Assembly: GCA_032717465.1 (NCBI GenBank)
Contig: CM064681.1
Coordinates: 9,379,332 to 9,443,331, forward strand
Reading direction: 5' to 3'
Length of the DNA stretch: 64,000 bases
From: Coenobita brevimanus
Taxonomy: Eukaryota; Arthropoda; Malacostraca; Decapoda; Coenobitidae
The position numbers and the translations under genes are program-made. The notes beneath the pieces were generated by a model. That model was not told where the DNA came from. It saw nothing but the letters and a program-made list of their open reading frames with translations, and did not search any database. Position 1 is the first letter of the stretch. Each line of letters starts with the position of its first letter. Below, one piece after another: positions 1-10,689 of the stretch.

Positions 1-170
1 CCTCAGCAAATTTACATCTTTTCTCAGCAGTGTCAGCATATCATAGGCAAAATGGCAGTGTGTGTCTTGCAGATGCATAATGTTTCTTATGCATCTGACA
101 ACGAAACTGAAACCAAAAGAAAAAATAAGGCCAAACATTCGAATCTAACTCGCAGAGCCGGAGTACGCCA

Positions 171-199
171 TTTTTTTTTTTTTTTTTTTGGGGGGGGGG
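171..199. repeat. Homopolymer pair T19 G10
   Basis: Nineteen T are followed directly by ten G with no interruption. It lies just before the first family A element. It may be a real simple repeat or an assembly-fragile spot, since such runs are hard to sequence. Confidence 0.9.
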
Positions 200-205
200 C
201 TACCA

Positions 206-465
206 CCAGGCCTTTTACATTCAGGCTGAGAGAGAATTTTCTAATTAGGCAGGTTAGATATAACCTTCATTAACAACTCTACCCCAAGAAATCTCTCCTA
301 AACTGAATATAATCGTTTAGTTGGCATCTAAACTGGTAAATATGTGATCGAACTGAAGGCGTTAACCCTCTCTGATTCTAGGGAGACACTTAAACATTTT
401 ATTGAGGTTTCCTGACGATTTTATTCAGCTAAGGAAATATCTGAAAGTCATGAGGGTTAATACAG
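206..465. repeat. Family A palindromic repeat, copy 1
   Basis: This copy shows the module order best. A degenerate forward motif (from 206) is followed by a spacer containing GGTTAGATATAACCTTCATT, then the inverted motif (AAACTGAATATAATCGTTTAG, degenerate), then the flank GAACTGAAGGCGTTAA. A second forward motif, CCTGACGATTTTATTCAGCT, follows near 411. The family consensus forward motif is CCAGACGATTTTATTCAGCT and its reverse complement closes the unit about 80 bp later. It has no coding capacity. Confidence 0.75.
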
Positions 466-912
466 AATACGTTTCATCTCTCTGACTCCTGGAATTCGTC
501 TCCGCCGAGCAAAACCGTCGAGTGATAGACTGAGTACACTAACATATTTTAAACACCAAAATAAAAACTACGAAATTGGACTGAAGAGGTAATGCGTCCG
601 TAGAATATGAGAGTCGAACATGGGGTGTACGGGGAGTGAGGATGTTATGTGCTCCCCCCTGTACTCCGTCTGACCTCCTAAGCATCCGTGTTCCCCCATT
701 CTGACGTGCATCATCAATATCTCACCCGACCTTTTAAACCACTGCAGCCTCACACACACCAACACACTCACTACCACACCCATCCCACCCTCGACCCCAC
801 CCTCACCTCACTACCGCACATTCCTCGCTGAATATTTGCTTGGGTCTTTCCGGTGGTGTATCATTTGTTCTGGTTATTTACCTCTTGAATTAGGTGAGTT
901 ATTCTTGCTGCC
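466..912. other. Unassigned intergenic DNA
   Basis: No repeat, RNA gene or credible frame is visible. The section 740-815 is C-rich and purine-poor (CACACACC, CCCACCCTC). The short minus-strand frame here has no recognisable features. Confidence 0.5.
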
Positions 913-1058
913 TCCAGACGATTTTGTTGATCTTTGAGAGGACTTTTGTAATGAAGTTAGTTGTGGATGACTTCTCACCCCAATGCTCGATGTCTCTCCT
1001 AATCTAAATTTAATCATCTGAAGGTAACAAGAATGAAATAAAACAATGTGTCGTCCTA
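913..1058. repeat. Family A repeat, copy 2
   Basis: It starts with CCAGACGATTTTGTTGATCT. The inverted arm reads CTCTCCTAATCTAAATTTAA followed by TCATCTGAAGG, then the flank AAGAATGAAATAAAAC and GTCGTCC. The unit is about 145 bp long and diverged, but the module order matches copy 1. Confidence 0.7.
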
Positions 1059-1196
1059 TTCAAGAAGTAAGCCCATTAAGCGTTACGTTTTTCATTACAA
1101 TGCTACTACTACTAAGCGGTTTTATTATTTCTGTGCTGAACCTTTTTTAAGAGCTTCTAGAGCCTGTCTCCACAAAACGTAAACAGTACAATGACG

Positions 1197-1945
1197 CCCT
1201 TTTTTCCCGATCCTCTGCGTGCGCCAATCCTCCCATCTCTACCCCTCAAACTGTTCCTCTTATTCGTTCTCAGTCCTCTTCCCCTTGGTTCAGTATCTGT
1301 ATTTAGTTTCCAGTTCTCCATCATGCCTCCATCCCCATCCTTCATGCCACCCTTTTCTTTCATCTGCGTACCTTACCTCCACTCATATCTACCCCCTGCC
1401 TTGTTTATCTCATCTCTTAATTCCCTTCTCTCGGTGCTCCAGTTTTCTTTGCATTACAGTTCATGCTATTCTCCATTAGGTCTACTTCTCTATCGTACAT
1501 GGCTCTCTTTTAATTCCTTTCGTACCCAAATCCGCCCACTACTACTCCGCACCCTATTTCTCCCATCCTCTCCATGTCCCCTTCTCTCAGTGTTCCAGTT
1601 CTCCCTACATTCACAATCTCTTTTCCTTCATTATGCGTCCTTTCCTGTCGTTAATTCCTTCCCTTTACAATCTTCCTTATACCCAGCTCCCTCCAGCTCT
1701 ACCCCGGACCGTTCCTCACATCCTCTCCCAATCCCCTTCTCCTCATGATCCATTTCTCCTTGCATTTACGATCTTCTGTTTTTCCTTATACCTCCTTCCC
1801 TATCGTGTATACCTTTTTTATGATCCTCAGCGTATCCATCTCAGCCCACCTCTGTCCGTACCCTGTTGCTCTCATCCTCCCAATCCCCTTCTGTTATTCC
1901 TCGCCCCCCTCCCTCCCTCCCTCTGCGTGCCCCCTTACGGTAACA
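1197..1945 (+). repeat. Pyrimidine-rich tract (CT/CCTT on + strand)
   Basis: About 750 bases are dominated by C and T on the plus strand (CCTCCATCC, CTTCCTCC, TTTCC). The 185-residue frame from 1191 is rich in Ser, Leu, Pro and Phe, as expected from translating CT-rich DNA, so it is not called as a gene. Phrases such as CTCTCAGTGTTCCAGTTCTC recur at about 130-bp spacing, which suggests a very degenerate tandem origin. Confidence 0.85.
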
Positions 1946-2750
1946 CTGATGAGCCGTGACGCGTATTGATCACGTCCTTAACCCTACGTCGCCTAAGCCT
2001 TTGGGAACCTGATTAGTTACACGATCACTGAAGGGGTTCCATTCCCTCCCCCCATTATTAACTCATCAAACTTACTGCCGGCATCGATTTTATTAGGCGC
2101 CTGTTGTTCGAGGCAGCCTGACATGTGAGCTAACGTGAGGTGATGTCAGGCGAGATGGTGGTGTGTTCTATATCACTGCAGAACAACAGAAATCAAAAGA
2201 CATGAGGGTGTACAGCAAATTAAACCTAAGTGTATTAAGGTGTAAGTCCATATTTCTTGACCGATATTTATAAAGCAACTGTAACAATTAGATGTGCTCA
2301 GCCTGCATTCCACATGAAGTCAGGATCGACGCAAATAGGTCACACATGTTCTATAATTACCGTACCACAAACTTCAAGAAATTACTATTAATATCTCGGG
2401 GCTTGTCCTCTCAGGTGCACTGCTGATTTTAATATACAGGCAACGGTGCCAGACCAGTGATGGAGTAAGACAACGGGACTGATAAAATGCAAGATTGAGT
2501 GATATCAACTCAGACCAACTCATAAGTCTGAGTATTCTGTTTGTCACTTGATCTTCACACAATGGGTCACGCGAAGAGGAGACAACCAAGACAAGCTAAG
2601 GTCAACTGGGGTCAAGGATAGCCAAAGGGAAGAGGAAGTACTTAAAGTCTGCACATTAAAGGCATTAGGGAGGGAGGAGGGTGGGAGGGTTCTGAAGGTA
2701 CGGCCAGGACAAAAGTTTGCCGAATATTCCACTGCGCCTATTTGATTTTT
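1946..2750. other. Unassigned intergenic DNA
   Basis: Mixed-composition sequence with no gene I can support. The section 2050-2170 is more GC-balanced. Opposing short frames at 2540-2745 mirror each other on a purine-rich patch. Confidence 0.5.
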
Positions 2751-2751
2751 A

Positions 2752-2846
2752 TTGCATGTCCGTCACTTCCCTCCCCGACGCATCATATCAAAGAGCATCT
2801 CCAATGGGCAGAAAAATGCACCAGGCCCTTTTCAGCTTTGTAATAT
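2752..2846 (+). repeat. Dispersed repeat F, copy 1
   Basis: It matches 63848-63947 in the same orientation. Shared anchors in order are GCATGTCCRTCACTT, GCATCRTATCAA, an ATCTCMAA/ATCACAAGGGG-like block, then AGAARMATRCACCAGGCC-like sequence. The two copies sit at opposite ends of the window. No ends or target duplications were resolved. Confidence 0.6.
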
Positions 2847-2919
2847 TAGTCAGCTGAGAAGTGAGAAGTAGATGAGGGGAAATACGAGGCGAATATTTTC
2901 CTTGATTGTAAGCATGATG

Positions 2920-3165
2920 AGAATGGGAGGGGGTTCGGAGGAGGGGAAGCGTGTGGGAAGGAGCAGTGAGGAAAGAAAGACATGTGGAAAGGATGGAAGG
3001 GACTTAGAGGAGAGGGAGGAGCAAAATTTATGTAATGCAAATTGTTTGAGTGGTTATACAAGAAAGTGAGAGGAAGGGATAAGAAGAAGCGAAAGAGGCT
3101 GGGAAGGAGGAAAGATGGAATGAAAATATTAGAAAGAATGAAGGGCGCTAAAGATTTCAAAGATG
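2920..3165 (+). repeat. Purine-rich tract
   Basis: GGA/GAA-rich plus strand (GGGAAGGAGCAGTGAGG, AAAGAGGCTGGGAAGG). The facing 127-residue minus-strand frame is a composition artefact rich in Ser, Pro and Phe. Confidence 0.7.
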
Positions 3166-3700
3166 ATATTTTTTGCACCGAAGGGGAACCGATGAGGAGA
3201 GGGCGAAAATTATTAGTGTTGTACATCATTCATTCACCTTTATCTACATCCTCTTCATCCTACAAAACCTCTTTTTCTCTCATCTAACTCCCTTTATCAC
3301 GCCTAAACCCTACCCCAGGATCCTTTCGTTTAGATTCTGTACCTACTACTCAATGCAAGCCCCAACACTCAAGGAGACAGCATACGTGTAGGCCAAGCAA
3401 GAAAAGGCAGAGCACGGCAAGCAAACATAATCATACACGACACCCAATATTCTGTCTTCGCCTCCTCGCTCTCACACAACCCTTGTCATTGTCAGTCACT
3501 TCCTTCCCTTTATCTTATTTATCCACCCTTCTTGCCTCTTCCACATTACCAGTCACTCCGCCCCCTTGTCCCCATAACTCGTTCCTCATCCCTTCTCTCG
3601 TTCTTTCGCTGCTCCAGGGAACAAGGGATGTGGCAGGAAGTAAGCAAGGTTTGTTGGTGATTGTTTAGGTAAGTCAGGAGTAGAAGTGGTTGGAAAGCTC
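3166..3700. other. Unassigned intergenic DNA
   Basis: Mostly CT-biased mixed sequence with no recognisable gene or repeat boundary. It runs into the CA microsatellite at 3704. Confidence 0.5.
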
Positions 3701-3703
3701 CTG

Positions 3704-3760
<57 letters not shown>

Positions 3761-3785
3761 CACACACACTCTCTCTCTCTCTCTC
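3704..3785. repeat. Compound microsatellite (CA)n(CT)n
   Basis: CA repeats with a single CG interruption near 3753 pass directly into CT repeats ending before CATGGCC. Frames that cross it read His-Thr or Val-Cys repeats. Confidence 0.97.
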
Positions 3786-3889
3786 ATGGCCAGTCAACCA
3801 GGGCACATACATCAACACTAATAAGCCGAGGACAACAGTTCCCACCGACCCAGTGTGTTGTCCTTTGTCGCTTGGTTTCCCGCGGGGGT

Positions 3890-4890
3890 GGCTGGGGGAG
3901 GGGGGAGAAGGGTTGGAGGAGGGAAGGGGAGGGGAGGAAAGAGGGAAGGAAGAGAGAGAGGGAGGCAGAAGGATGTTGTAGGAGGAAGGAAAGGAGAGGG
4001 ATAGGTGGAGGAGAAAGGGGAGTTAGACATGGATGGAAAGAAAGGATGGAGAGGATGAGATGAGGGATAAGGATGGATGAGACAGGAGGGGCTTGTGGAA
4101 GATGGAAGAAAGGAGGAAAAACTGAAAAAGTGAGACACATGGAGGAGAAGGGGATGGAGGAGGGAGGAGCAGAGACGAGAAAAGATGAAAGGACGGAAGA
4201 GAGGTGGGTCTGGAGGTGGTGGGAAGAATGTGGAGTGAAAAGAGGAAGAAAGGAACTGAGAGGAGGAGAATGGAGAAAAAGAGAGGCTGGAGATAAGAAC
4301 TGGAGGACAGAAGAGGGCTGAAGGAGGATGGAAAAATGAGAGGAATGGAGAGGAGGAGGAGGGGAACGGGGGGATGATGCAAGATAAGAGGCGGATAAGA
4401 GAGAGAAGCAGAAGAGGATGGTGGAAGGAACAGCCTGAGTAGGATGGAGAGGGAAAGAGTTAAACGAGGATGGAGGAGGAGAGGAGTGCCAGAGGAGGAT
4501 GGAAAAGGAAAGAGTTGGGGGAAGATGAGGGAGAGGGAGCAGCCACAGCAGGAAGGCGGGAAGGACAGAAGATTAGAAGGATGGAATAAAGATGGGAAAG
4601 TTAGAGGAGGATAGCGGAAAGGGAAGAACAGGGAGTGGATAGAGGAGAGGAGGGAAAAGGAGACGATGGAAGAAAGGGTGGAACCAGGAAAGGATGGAGG
4701 AGAGGAAAAACTAGGAACGAATGGGGGAGGAGATGGAACAAGGGAGGATGGAGGCGGGGAAGGAACAGGGAAAGATGGATAGAGAGGGGAATCATGCAAG
4801 GGCAGAGGAGAGAACGGAGCATGGGAGGGTGAAGGAGGGGAAGGAAGAGAGGATTCTGAAGAAGTGGAGAGAACAAAAGAGGTGAAAGAA
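3890..4890 (+). repeat. Long purine-rich tract
   Basis: About 1 kb of near-pure A/G on the plus strand, with AGGATGGAGGAGAGG-like phrases recurring irregularly (for example 4446, 4471 and 4695), so it looks like a very degenerate minisatellite. The 258-residue minus-strand frame over 4023-4799 is Ser/Pro/Leu/Phe-rich and is explained by composition. Triplex (H-DNA) formation is chemically plausible but untested. Confidence 0.85.
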
Positions 4891-4944
4891 TAGGTAGATT
4901 TAACAATTTTTGCACTAGATTAAGAATATTCATAATGTTAGGTT

Positions 4945-5715
4945 GTAATACTAGTGCGTGTACTGTGTCATAATAATATTTAGATATCCACCAAAATCGC
5001 TGTACTATTCTATGTTCACTTTAACTTGGCTTAAAATTGCCTTCTCTCTATCTTGAATGCTGCGCAGTACTAAGATATTAACTGTAGGATGTGGCAGTGA
5101 AACGAAGAGGTGCTATAGACGCGATGTAGATTCTTCGTATTATACTGAACTGTTACTGAACTGTGTAAAATGGACTGCAAAATGACGAAAGTGTCTGGGA
5201 AGTTAACGTGGATGAACAATTCATTAGCGATTAGTATTAGCTTCCCCAACACCTAAAAGGCCTCAGGTGAACGAGCCATATTTTACTTTTACAATCTCTG
5301 GTTCTGCAGGACTAGTGTGAGTACCGTGCCGTAGAAATATTGCACATCCTCCAGACTTACAGTAATGGTGAGTAGTTTTTACCTCCTGCACACCTCAAGA
5401 GTCCTAGAAAACGAGCGATATTTTACGCCTACTTTACAATCTGTGGTTATCCTATGCAATGCCAGTCTGAGTCTTAAGTTGCATAGCCATAAATTACAGG
5501 CACTTGTCTTTGCTTCCCCAGTACCTTAGGATTACAAGCAAACGAGTCATATTTTGCACCTACGTCTCCAGTCTCGAGTTAGATAATGCCAGTTTGACTA
5601 CTATGCCGCCAGACGTTGCATATCCATAAAATTTACAGTGCCAGTGATAAGGGTTCGCTCCCGTAACACTTCAAGGCTCCCAGTGAACGGGTCGTATGTT
5701 ACACCGTAGCTTCCT
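4945..5715. repeat. Degenerate ~138-bp tandem array
   Basis: Four anchors of the same monomer line up: GTGAACGAGCCATATTTTAC (5267), AAAACGAGCGATATTTTACG (5407), CAAACGAGTCATATTTTGCA (5539) and GTGAACGGGTCGTATGTTAC (5683). Spacings are 140, 132 and 144. Each anchor is preceded by an ACCTCCTGCACACCTCAAG-like block. An isolated piece of another monomer (CTAGTGCGTGTACTGTG) lies at about 4951, cut off by the family B element at 5002-5216. Confidence 0.7.
5002..5216 (+). mobile_element. Family B miniature element, copy 1
   Basis: The left end reads TACTATTCTATGTTCACTTT followed by AACTTGGCTTAAAATTGCC. The body contains ATCTTGAATGCTG. The right end (ACGAAAGTGTCTGGGAAGTT, then AACGTGGATGAAC) aligns with the right end of the copies at 45551 and 53351. 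It interrupts a monomer of the ~138-bp array, so it is younger than that array. It has no coding capacity, so mobilisation would need an outside transposase. Confidence 0.6.
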
Positions 5716-5719
5716 GAAC

Positions 5720-6020
5720 AGGGCAAAAACAGCGACTGCACCGAAAATTCCGCTCCTTCGCCGCGGGAGTGTTGCGGTGGGCTCTGGTGCCAAAGTTACA
5801 AACCTTCTTGGGCTTGAGGTGTGTATAACAATGGCTATTTAGACAATTATCCTGTCTCATACAACTACCATACATTCCACAAACAAACTGAAGTCAATAA
5901 TGAAGTGGAAAAATACAGATTATATCTGATTATATTGAACTAATACTGGTACCTGTTTATCCCCCCAAATAGTTAATACTCTTTCAATGTTGAGACAGCT
6001 TTTGTATTTATCGCTGATAT
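5720..6020. other. Unassigned intergenic DNA
   Basis: I see no gene or repeat boundary. A short GC-rich patch (CGCCGCGGGAGTGTTGCGG) lies near 5759. Confidence 0.4.
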
Positions 6021-6240
6021 CCAGATGACTTTATTCACCTTAAGCTAGACACTTGGACTTGGTGGTGTTAAATAGTCTTCATTAACCCTTTTACTTCTTG
6101 GCCACTCTTCCAAACTGAGAGAAAAGTCTGGTAATAACTAACAGAAGCCATCAAAAGACATCATCATATGCAAGAGGTTAAGATTCTTGGTACTAGCCAC
6201 TCTCCAAAGATAAGTACAACGTCTGGTAGTAGCATGAATC
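6021..6240. repeat. Family A repeat, copy 3
   Basis: CCAGATGACTTTATTCACCT opens the unit. The spacer reads GGTGTTAAATAGTCTTCATT then AACCCTTTTACTTC. An inverted arm (ACTGAGAGAAAAGTCTGG) follows with the flank CATCAAAAGACATC. A further inverted arm near 6195-6225 (ATAAGTACAACGTCTGGTAG) suggests two overlapping units. Confidence 0.65.
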
Positions 6241-6500
6241 TGTCAATCTATCCATCTGTCTATCTATTACCAGACGTCTTAATCTTGTAAGAGGTAGCCA
6301 CAAACAAATCGCCTCCACGTCGCCCTGTCCTCTGCCATTTGACTGCTCTCTTTCCAGATCATCCCTTCTCTCATATATCTTCCCTCTTTATTCCATCGTT
6401 CCATCGCATCCTTCGTCTGCCCTCCCTCTCCACCTCACTCACACTCTTCTATTCAGTCTCTCATTCACCATCCCCTCCACATGGCCAAGCAGGAAGAGCC
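6233..6500 (+). repeat. TCTA-linked dispersed repeat D, copy 1
   Basis: A short degenerate TCTA/TCTG run leads into TACCAGACGTCTTAATC, AGGTAGCCACAAAC, CGCCTCCACGTCGCCCTGTC, CATTTGACTGC and a CT-rich end reaching CACATGGCCAAG. The same ordered blocks occur at 7420-7672. It could be the untranslated end of a retroelement or a SINE; no coding sequence is attached. Confidence 0.65.
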
Positions 6501-6871
6501 GATAAAAACACGTCATCGTATGGAAAGGTTAAGGATTCTTCGTAACTACGCGTCCCTGTACCGTGACGCAATGTGGTGTGTGGCGGGGCTGTGGTTGGGT
6601 GATCGCTGGGTACGTTCAGTCCTTCGGTGCTGACGTTCCTCACCCAATGGTAATGATGGTACAATTTGTCAGAGGGAAAAATGTGAGGTGCTGAGGTGAT
6701 AAGAAGGCGGGAATTATGGTCCATTTCAACCAAGGGACCCACTTTCTCATAATCACAAATACTGATTTATTAACAACATTTTTCTCACCTCTAATGACCG
6801 TGATACAGGTGCTACCCTGATAAGGTAAGAATGATAAATAATACCCCTTAAACTCCTTTAGTATGTACGTT

Positions 6872-6874
<3 letters not shown>

Positions 6875-6920
<46 letters not shown>
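6875..6920. repeat. (ATT)n microsatellite
   Basis: Fifteen or so TTA/ATT units, perfect by eye. It yields poly-Ile frames on both strands, which are not genes. Confidence 0.95.
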
Positions 6921-6921
<1 letters not shown>

Positions 6922-6999
6922 AAACGTGACTGACGCTACGCGGACCATCAATTTAAAACAGGCCATTCTGACTAAACCAAAGTGTAATATATTTCCTTT

Positions 7000-7310
7000 C
7001 TTTCAGTTTTCCTTCTCTCTGTTCCTTCTCCATATTTCCCCTTCTTCCATATCTCCCTTCTTATCCTCAATCTCTTTACTATCTCCCCACTTATCTCTAC
7101 TCGTCTATCTCTTTACTATCTCCCCTCTTATCCCCTCTTTCAGCATTACTTTGTTTCCTCTTCAACTTTTAGCTCTCCCATGACTTCTGTTCTTCCCATC
7201 AGACTTCGGATCTACTCCCTTCGCCGTTATCGTTGCATTTCTTGCGTATTTCACTTCCTCATTCTCCGCCTCTTCCTCATCCCTTCAGCTGCTGTCAGTA
7301 ATTCCTTCAC
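7000..7310 (+). repeat. Pyrimidine-rich tract
   Basis: CT-rich plus strand with a recurring phrase (CTTTACTATCTCCCC at about 7074 and again near 7111), indicating a local tandem duplication of about 37 bp. Confidence 0.65.
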
Positions 7311-7419
7311 ACGTCTGGCATAGCAAATTAATGAAGCGAATTTGCAACTCTTCATGGTCATTTGGATATTACTGATTGACTTTGCAGGACTTTATAAGGT
7401 TACAACAGTTTTGAGGCAG

Positions 7420-7672
7420 TGGAAATCTATCTATCTATCTATCTGTCTGTCTAACTATCTATCTAACTATCTATCTATCTACCTATAGCCAGATGCCTTA
7501 ATCCCGGAAGGAGTAGCCAAAAACGAACCACCTCCATGTCATTCTGTCTTCCACCATCAGGCTGCCTTCTCTTCAACTCATCCCCCTCGCTCATACACCT
7601 CTCCACACCATCCCTTCATCTCATTCTTGGTCTCCCTCTCCCCCTACATCACTCACATGCACTCTCCTGGCA
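7420..7672 (+). repeat. TCTA-linked dispersed repeat D, copy 2
   Basis: Degenerate TCTA/TCTG units (7424-7483) lead into AGCCAGATGCCTTAATCCC, GGAGTAGCCAAAAACGAAC, CACCTCCATGTCATTCTGTC and CATCAGGCTGCC, then CT-rich sequence. These are the same blocks in the same order and orientation as at 6233-6500, about 1.2 kb upstream. Confidence 0.65.
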
Positions 7673-7833
7673 AAGCTCTTATTCTCTCTTCTCTCCCTAT
7701 AGAAGTTAATAATATAGAAGTGAATTATATATCAACCTCAATACACATATCTCAGTCTGCTTTTGTTTTTTCCCTGGTGTTTAAAAGTCTCAGGGATAGA
7801 TGGGGAAAATTACCCTTCCTTTTTCCTGCTATT

Positions 7834-7975
7834 GTCAGACGATTTTATTTAGCTCATGAGAGGCTTTCGAACTGGAGGGGTTGGATATAAGCTTCAATAA
7901 CCCGCTCACTACTTGGTGGCTTTCCTGTGGTATATCAGATCGCTAAGTAGTGGCAAAAATAAAACGAGAAAGTAC
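7834..7975. repeat. Family A repeat, copy 4
   Basis: Clean example: GTCAGACGATTTTATTTAGC, then TTTCGAACTGGAGGGGTTGG, ATATAAGCTTCAATAACCCG, a degraded inverted arm (CAGATCGCTAAGTAG), and the flank AAAAATAAAACGAG. Confidence 0.75.
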
Positions 7976-7980
7976 TCACA

Positions 7981-8335
7981 GAACGCATACCTCCGCTTGC
8001 GCCAATAATATTCATGATTCACTGCTGTGGTTCCTCTCGGACGAATATTTTTAAAGTTTCACAGTCACTTATTTCTAGTCTTAGTCTGCCCTATTACACA
8101 GTCTCAGAGGGCGCATACCTTCACCAGCGCCAATGAAACTTATTTATTCCTGCATCCTGATTCGGGTTCACCTCAAAAGCTCACCAACTCTTCCTTGACC
8201 CACTCGCCACCTATCCACTAGAGTCATCTGAATTCCGATCAGAACTTCCTGAGATACACTGTACACACTCAGACAAACAAACACGGGTGCATATTTAATC
8301 TCTCTCTCCAGCTTCGTCGGTGAAAGTAATGAAAA
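7981..8335 (+). mobile_element. SINE-like element (CCTCCGCCAATG type), copy 1
   Basis: A broken first start (GCATACCTCCGCTTGCGCC) is followed by a fuller unit beginning GCGCATACCTTCACCAGCGC (from about 8110). This runs through ACCAACTCTTCCTTGACCCA, TCTGAATTCCGATCAG, CCTGAGATACACTG and ACAAACAAACACGG to TCGTCGGTGAAAG. The block order matches the element at 34562-34937. Short interspersed elements of this general look are common in marine invertebrates, which is background knowledge and not searched here. Confidence 0.55.
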
Positions 8336-8479
8336 TTGCGTCCTCGGCCTGAAAAGGTTAAAGAGGATGAAGAAGACGTGTACGAACATTGGAAACAAAA
8401 ACTTTTGGGATGAAATTGTACTGTATGCTAGGAATACATTGAGAACTAGGAATATTTCTATGATCTGGGATACACAGTG

Positions 8480-8910
8480 AGAGAATCCGTGAATGTTATA
8501 GAGAATCAGGAAATACAGGTGACATGGTAAAGATGAGGGAAGGCACAGATAACACGAAGATGCAGGAAGGTAAAGATAACATGATAAAGATGTAGGAAGG
8601 TTTGGGTAGCATGATAACAGTATGGAAAGATACCGATAGCATGGTAGAGATGCTGGAATGTAAAGATAACATGATAAAGATTTGGGAAAGCTTGGATAGC
8701 ATGATAAAGATGTCGGGATATAGACAGCATAATAAAGAATTGGGAAAGTATAGATAATATGACAAATATGTTGGCAGGCACAGCTAGCATGATAAACATA
8801 TGGGAAGGCAAAGAGTAGGCAGCATGATAAAAATTTGGGAAGGTACTGACACCAGGATAAAGATGTGGGAAAGGTTAGAATGCAGATAAAGATCGAGAGG
8901 TAAAGCTGGC
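8480..8910 (+). repeat. Minisatellite, ~30-bp unit
   Basis: About twelve degenerate units of the form AARATGTGGGAAGGTAAAGA plus TARCATGATA can be phased by the recurring AGCATGATAAAGAT. Because 30 is a multiple of 3, all three minus-strand frames stay open and show a ten-residue periodicity (LYHVIFTFxx-like). This explains the 270-residue frame over 8168-8980, which I do not call as a gene. Confidence 0.85.
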
Positions 8911-9540
8911 ATGACAAAGACTGGTAGACAAATAAAGAGACGAAAGGTAGATACTCGTAACAGTGGTTTAATAAAGACATCAGACGTGGGAGTGTGGCAA
9001 AGAATCATGTTGCAAAGAGGGGTCAGGTGTGGGAAGGTTAACTGACTGTGGAAAGGTGGATGTCTGTGGCCTAAAATGAAAGGGGAGATATATAAAGGTG
9101 AGTCAATCGGCAGGTGGAAGGCTGTCCTGATGCAATGAAGTCTGAATGATGTAGTAAAAAGAGGTTAGGTAGATGAAGGTGGATGGCTGTGTCGATAGAG
9201 AGAGGTTAAATGTGGCCTAGTTAAGGGAGATTAAGTTAGGGAAGAAAGAGCCCAGGGAAGGATGGTAGGTGACTGTGACCTGATGAATAAAAAGGTCAAA
9301 TGTGGGATGGCACAGATGGTCAGATAAAGAAGAGTCAGATGCAGGAAGGTGGGTAAACGTGATCTTACACTAAAAGGTTTGACGTAGGAAGGAGGGTGAC
9401 AATGATTATACAAAGAACGGCCACAGGAAGAGATACTGAGTTACTATTGGATGGTAGCTCTTTCCTGACCTGGCAAACAGAGATCAGATGAGGGAAAATT
9501 GATGGGTGAAAAGCTGAATGACTCGAAAGGTGAATGATCG
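8911..9540 (+). repeat. Degenerate G/A-rich tandem DNA
   Basis: Loose recurrences of GTGGGAAGGTGGATGACTGT and GGTCAGATGTGGGAAGG at about 50-60 bp continue the composition of the 30-bp array. No unit is clean enough to phase by eye. Confidence 0.5.
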
Positions 9541-9935
9541 GGAAGGATCATGACCAGACAGGTGAATGGCTGGGAAGGTGGGTGACTAGGAGAGTGGATG
9601 ATTAGGACTGTGGAAAGTAGATGAGTGGGAAGGTGGATGAGTGGGAAGGTGGATGAGTGGGAAGAAGGATGAGTGGGAAGGTGGATGAGTGGGGAGATGG
9701 ATGAGTGGGAAGAAGGATGAGTGGGGAGAGGGATAAGTGGGGGAGATGGATAAGTGGGGATATGGATAAGTGGGAAGATGGATGAGTAGGAAGATGGATG
9801 AATGGGAAGATGGATGAGTGAGGAAAAGGACGTGTTGGAAGATGGATGAGTAGAAAGATGGATGAGTGGAGTGCTGGATGAGTGGGATGATGGATGAGTG
9901 AGGAAATGGATGAGTGGGCAGGTGGATGACTAATA
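9541..9935 (+). repeat. Minisatellite, 16-bp unit
   Basis: The unit GATGAGTGGGAAGGTG is repeated roughly twenty times with substitutions (GGGGAGATG, GGGAAGAAG variants), and most regularly at 9620-9930. The 16-bp phase is visible base by base. Confidence 0.9.
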
Positions 9936-10560
9936 AAGACAGGTCTGACTGTGGTTAATAAAGATTACATGGAACAGGTGGCTAGGTAGGTGAATAACTG
10001 GGATGGTGAATGAATGTCCTGATAACGTGAAGTCAGAGTATAGTCCACGAAAGAAAGATTACGTATAGGAGGGTGAGTGACTGAGAAGATGGATGATTAT
10101 GGCCTGTTAACAGAGCTCAGACTTTGGCTTAATATAGAGGAGTTAGATATAGGAAGGCGAGTGACTGACTTTGCAAATAGAGGTCACATGTAGGAAGACG
10201 TCTGACTGTAACCTGAGAATGAGAGGTCAAATTGTGGGAATGCCTCTGACAGTGACTAGATTAAGGGAATTTAGATGCAGGACAGTGGATGAAAGTAAAA
10301 TAAGGAGAAAGCATATGGAGGAGTGCAGATGATTATGAGCTTGCAATGAGATGTCAGATATGGAGAGATGGCTGAATATGAGAAGTCTGTGGTCTCAAAA
10401 AGATCAGACATCAGAAGGCAGATGACAAAGACCCTGCAGTGAGAGGTAATATGTGGGAAGGAGGATGTATGTGTCCCTAAAATTGAGAGAAGAGATGCTG
10501 GAGGACAGAATATGACCTTGTGAAGAGAGTTAGGTGTGGGAAGGTGAGAGGCCGTGAGCT
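9936..10560 (+). repeat. Degenerate G/A-rich tandem DNA
   Basis: Same style as 8911-9540: AGATGTGGGAAGG-like and GACTGTGACCTG-like phrases recur about every 50-60 bp. It probably shares ancestry with the flanking minisatellites. Confidence 0.45.
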
Positions 10561-10689
10561 GACAAAGGGATGTGAGGGGCAGGGCAGAGCAGGGCAGCAC
10601 AGTAGAGCACAGTGGCAGCCTCCAGGACCGTGTGACGCTGCGCTGTGAGCATGGTAATGACGGGGCCGAGTGACGGGGACGAATGTTGT

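Noticed and set aside
8480..8910. CRISPR-like array
   Set aside because: Units are contiguous and degenerate with no distinct spacers, and the DNA is eukaryotic in character.
8168..8980. 270-codon minus-strand frame that looks membrane-like (Leu, Tyr, Cys, Ile)
   Set aside because: Most of it coincides with the 30-bp minisatellite and the other two frames show the same periodicity.
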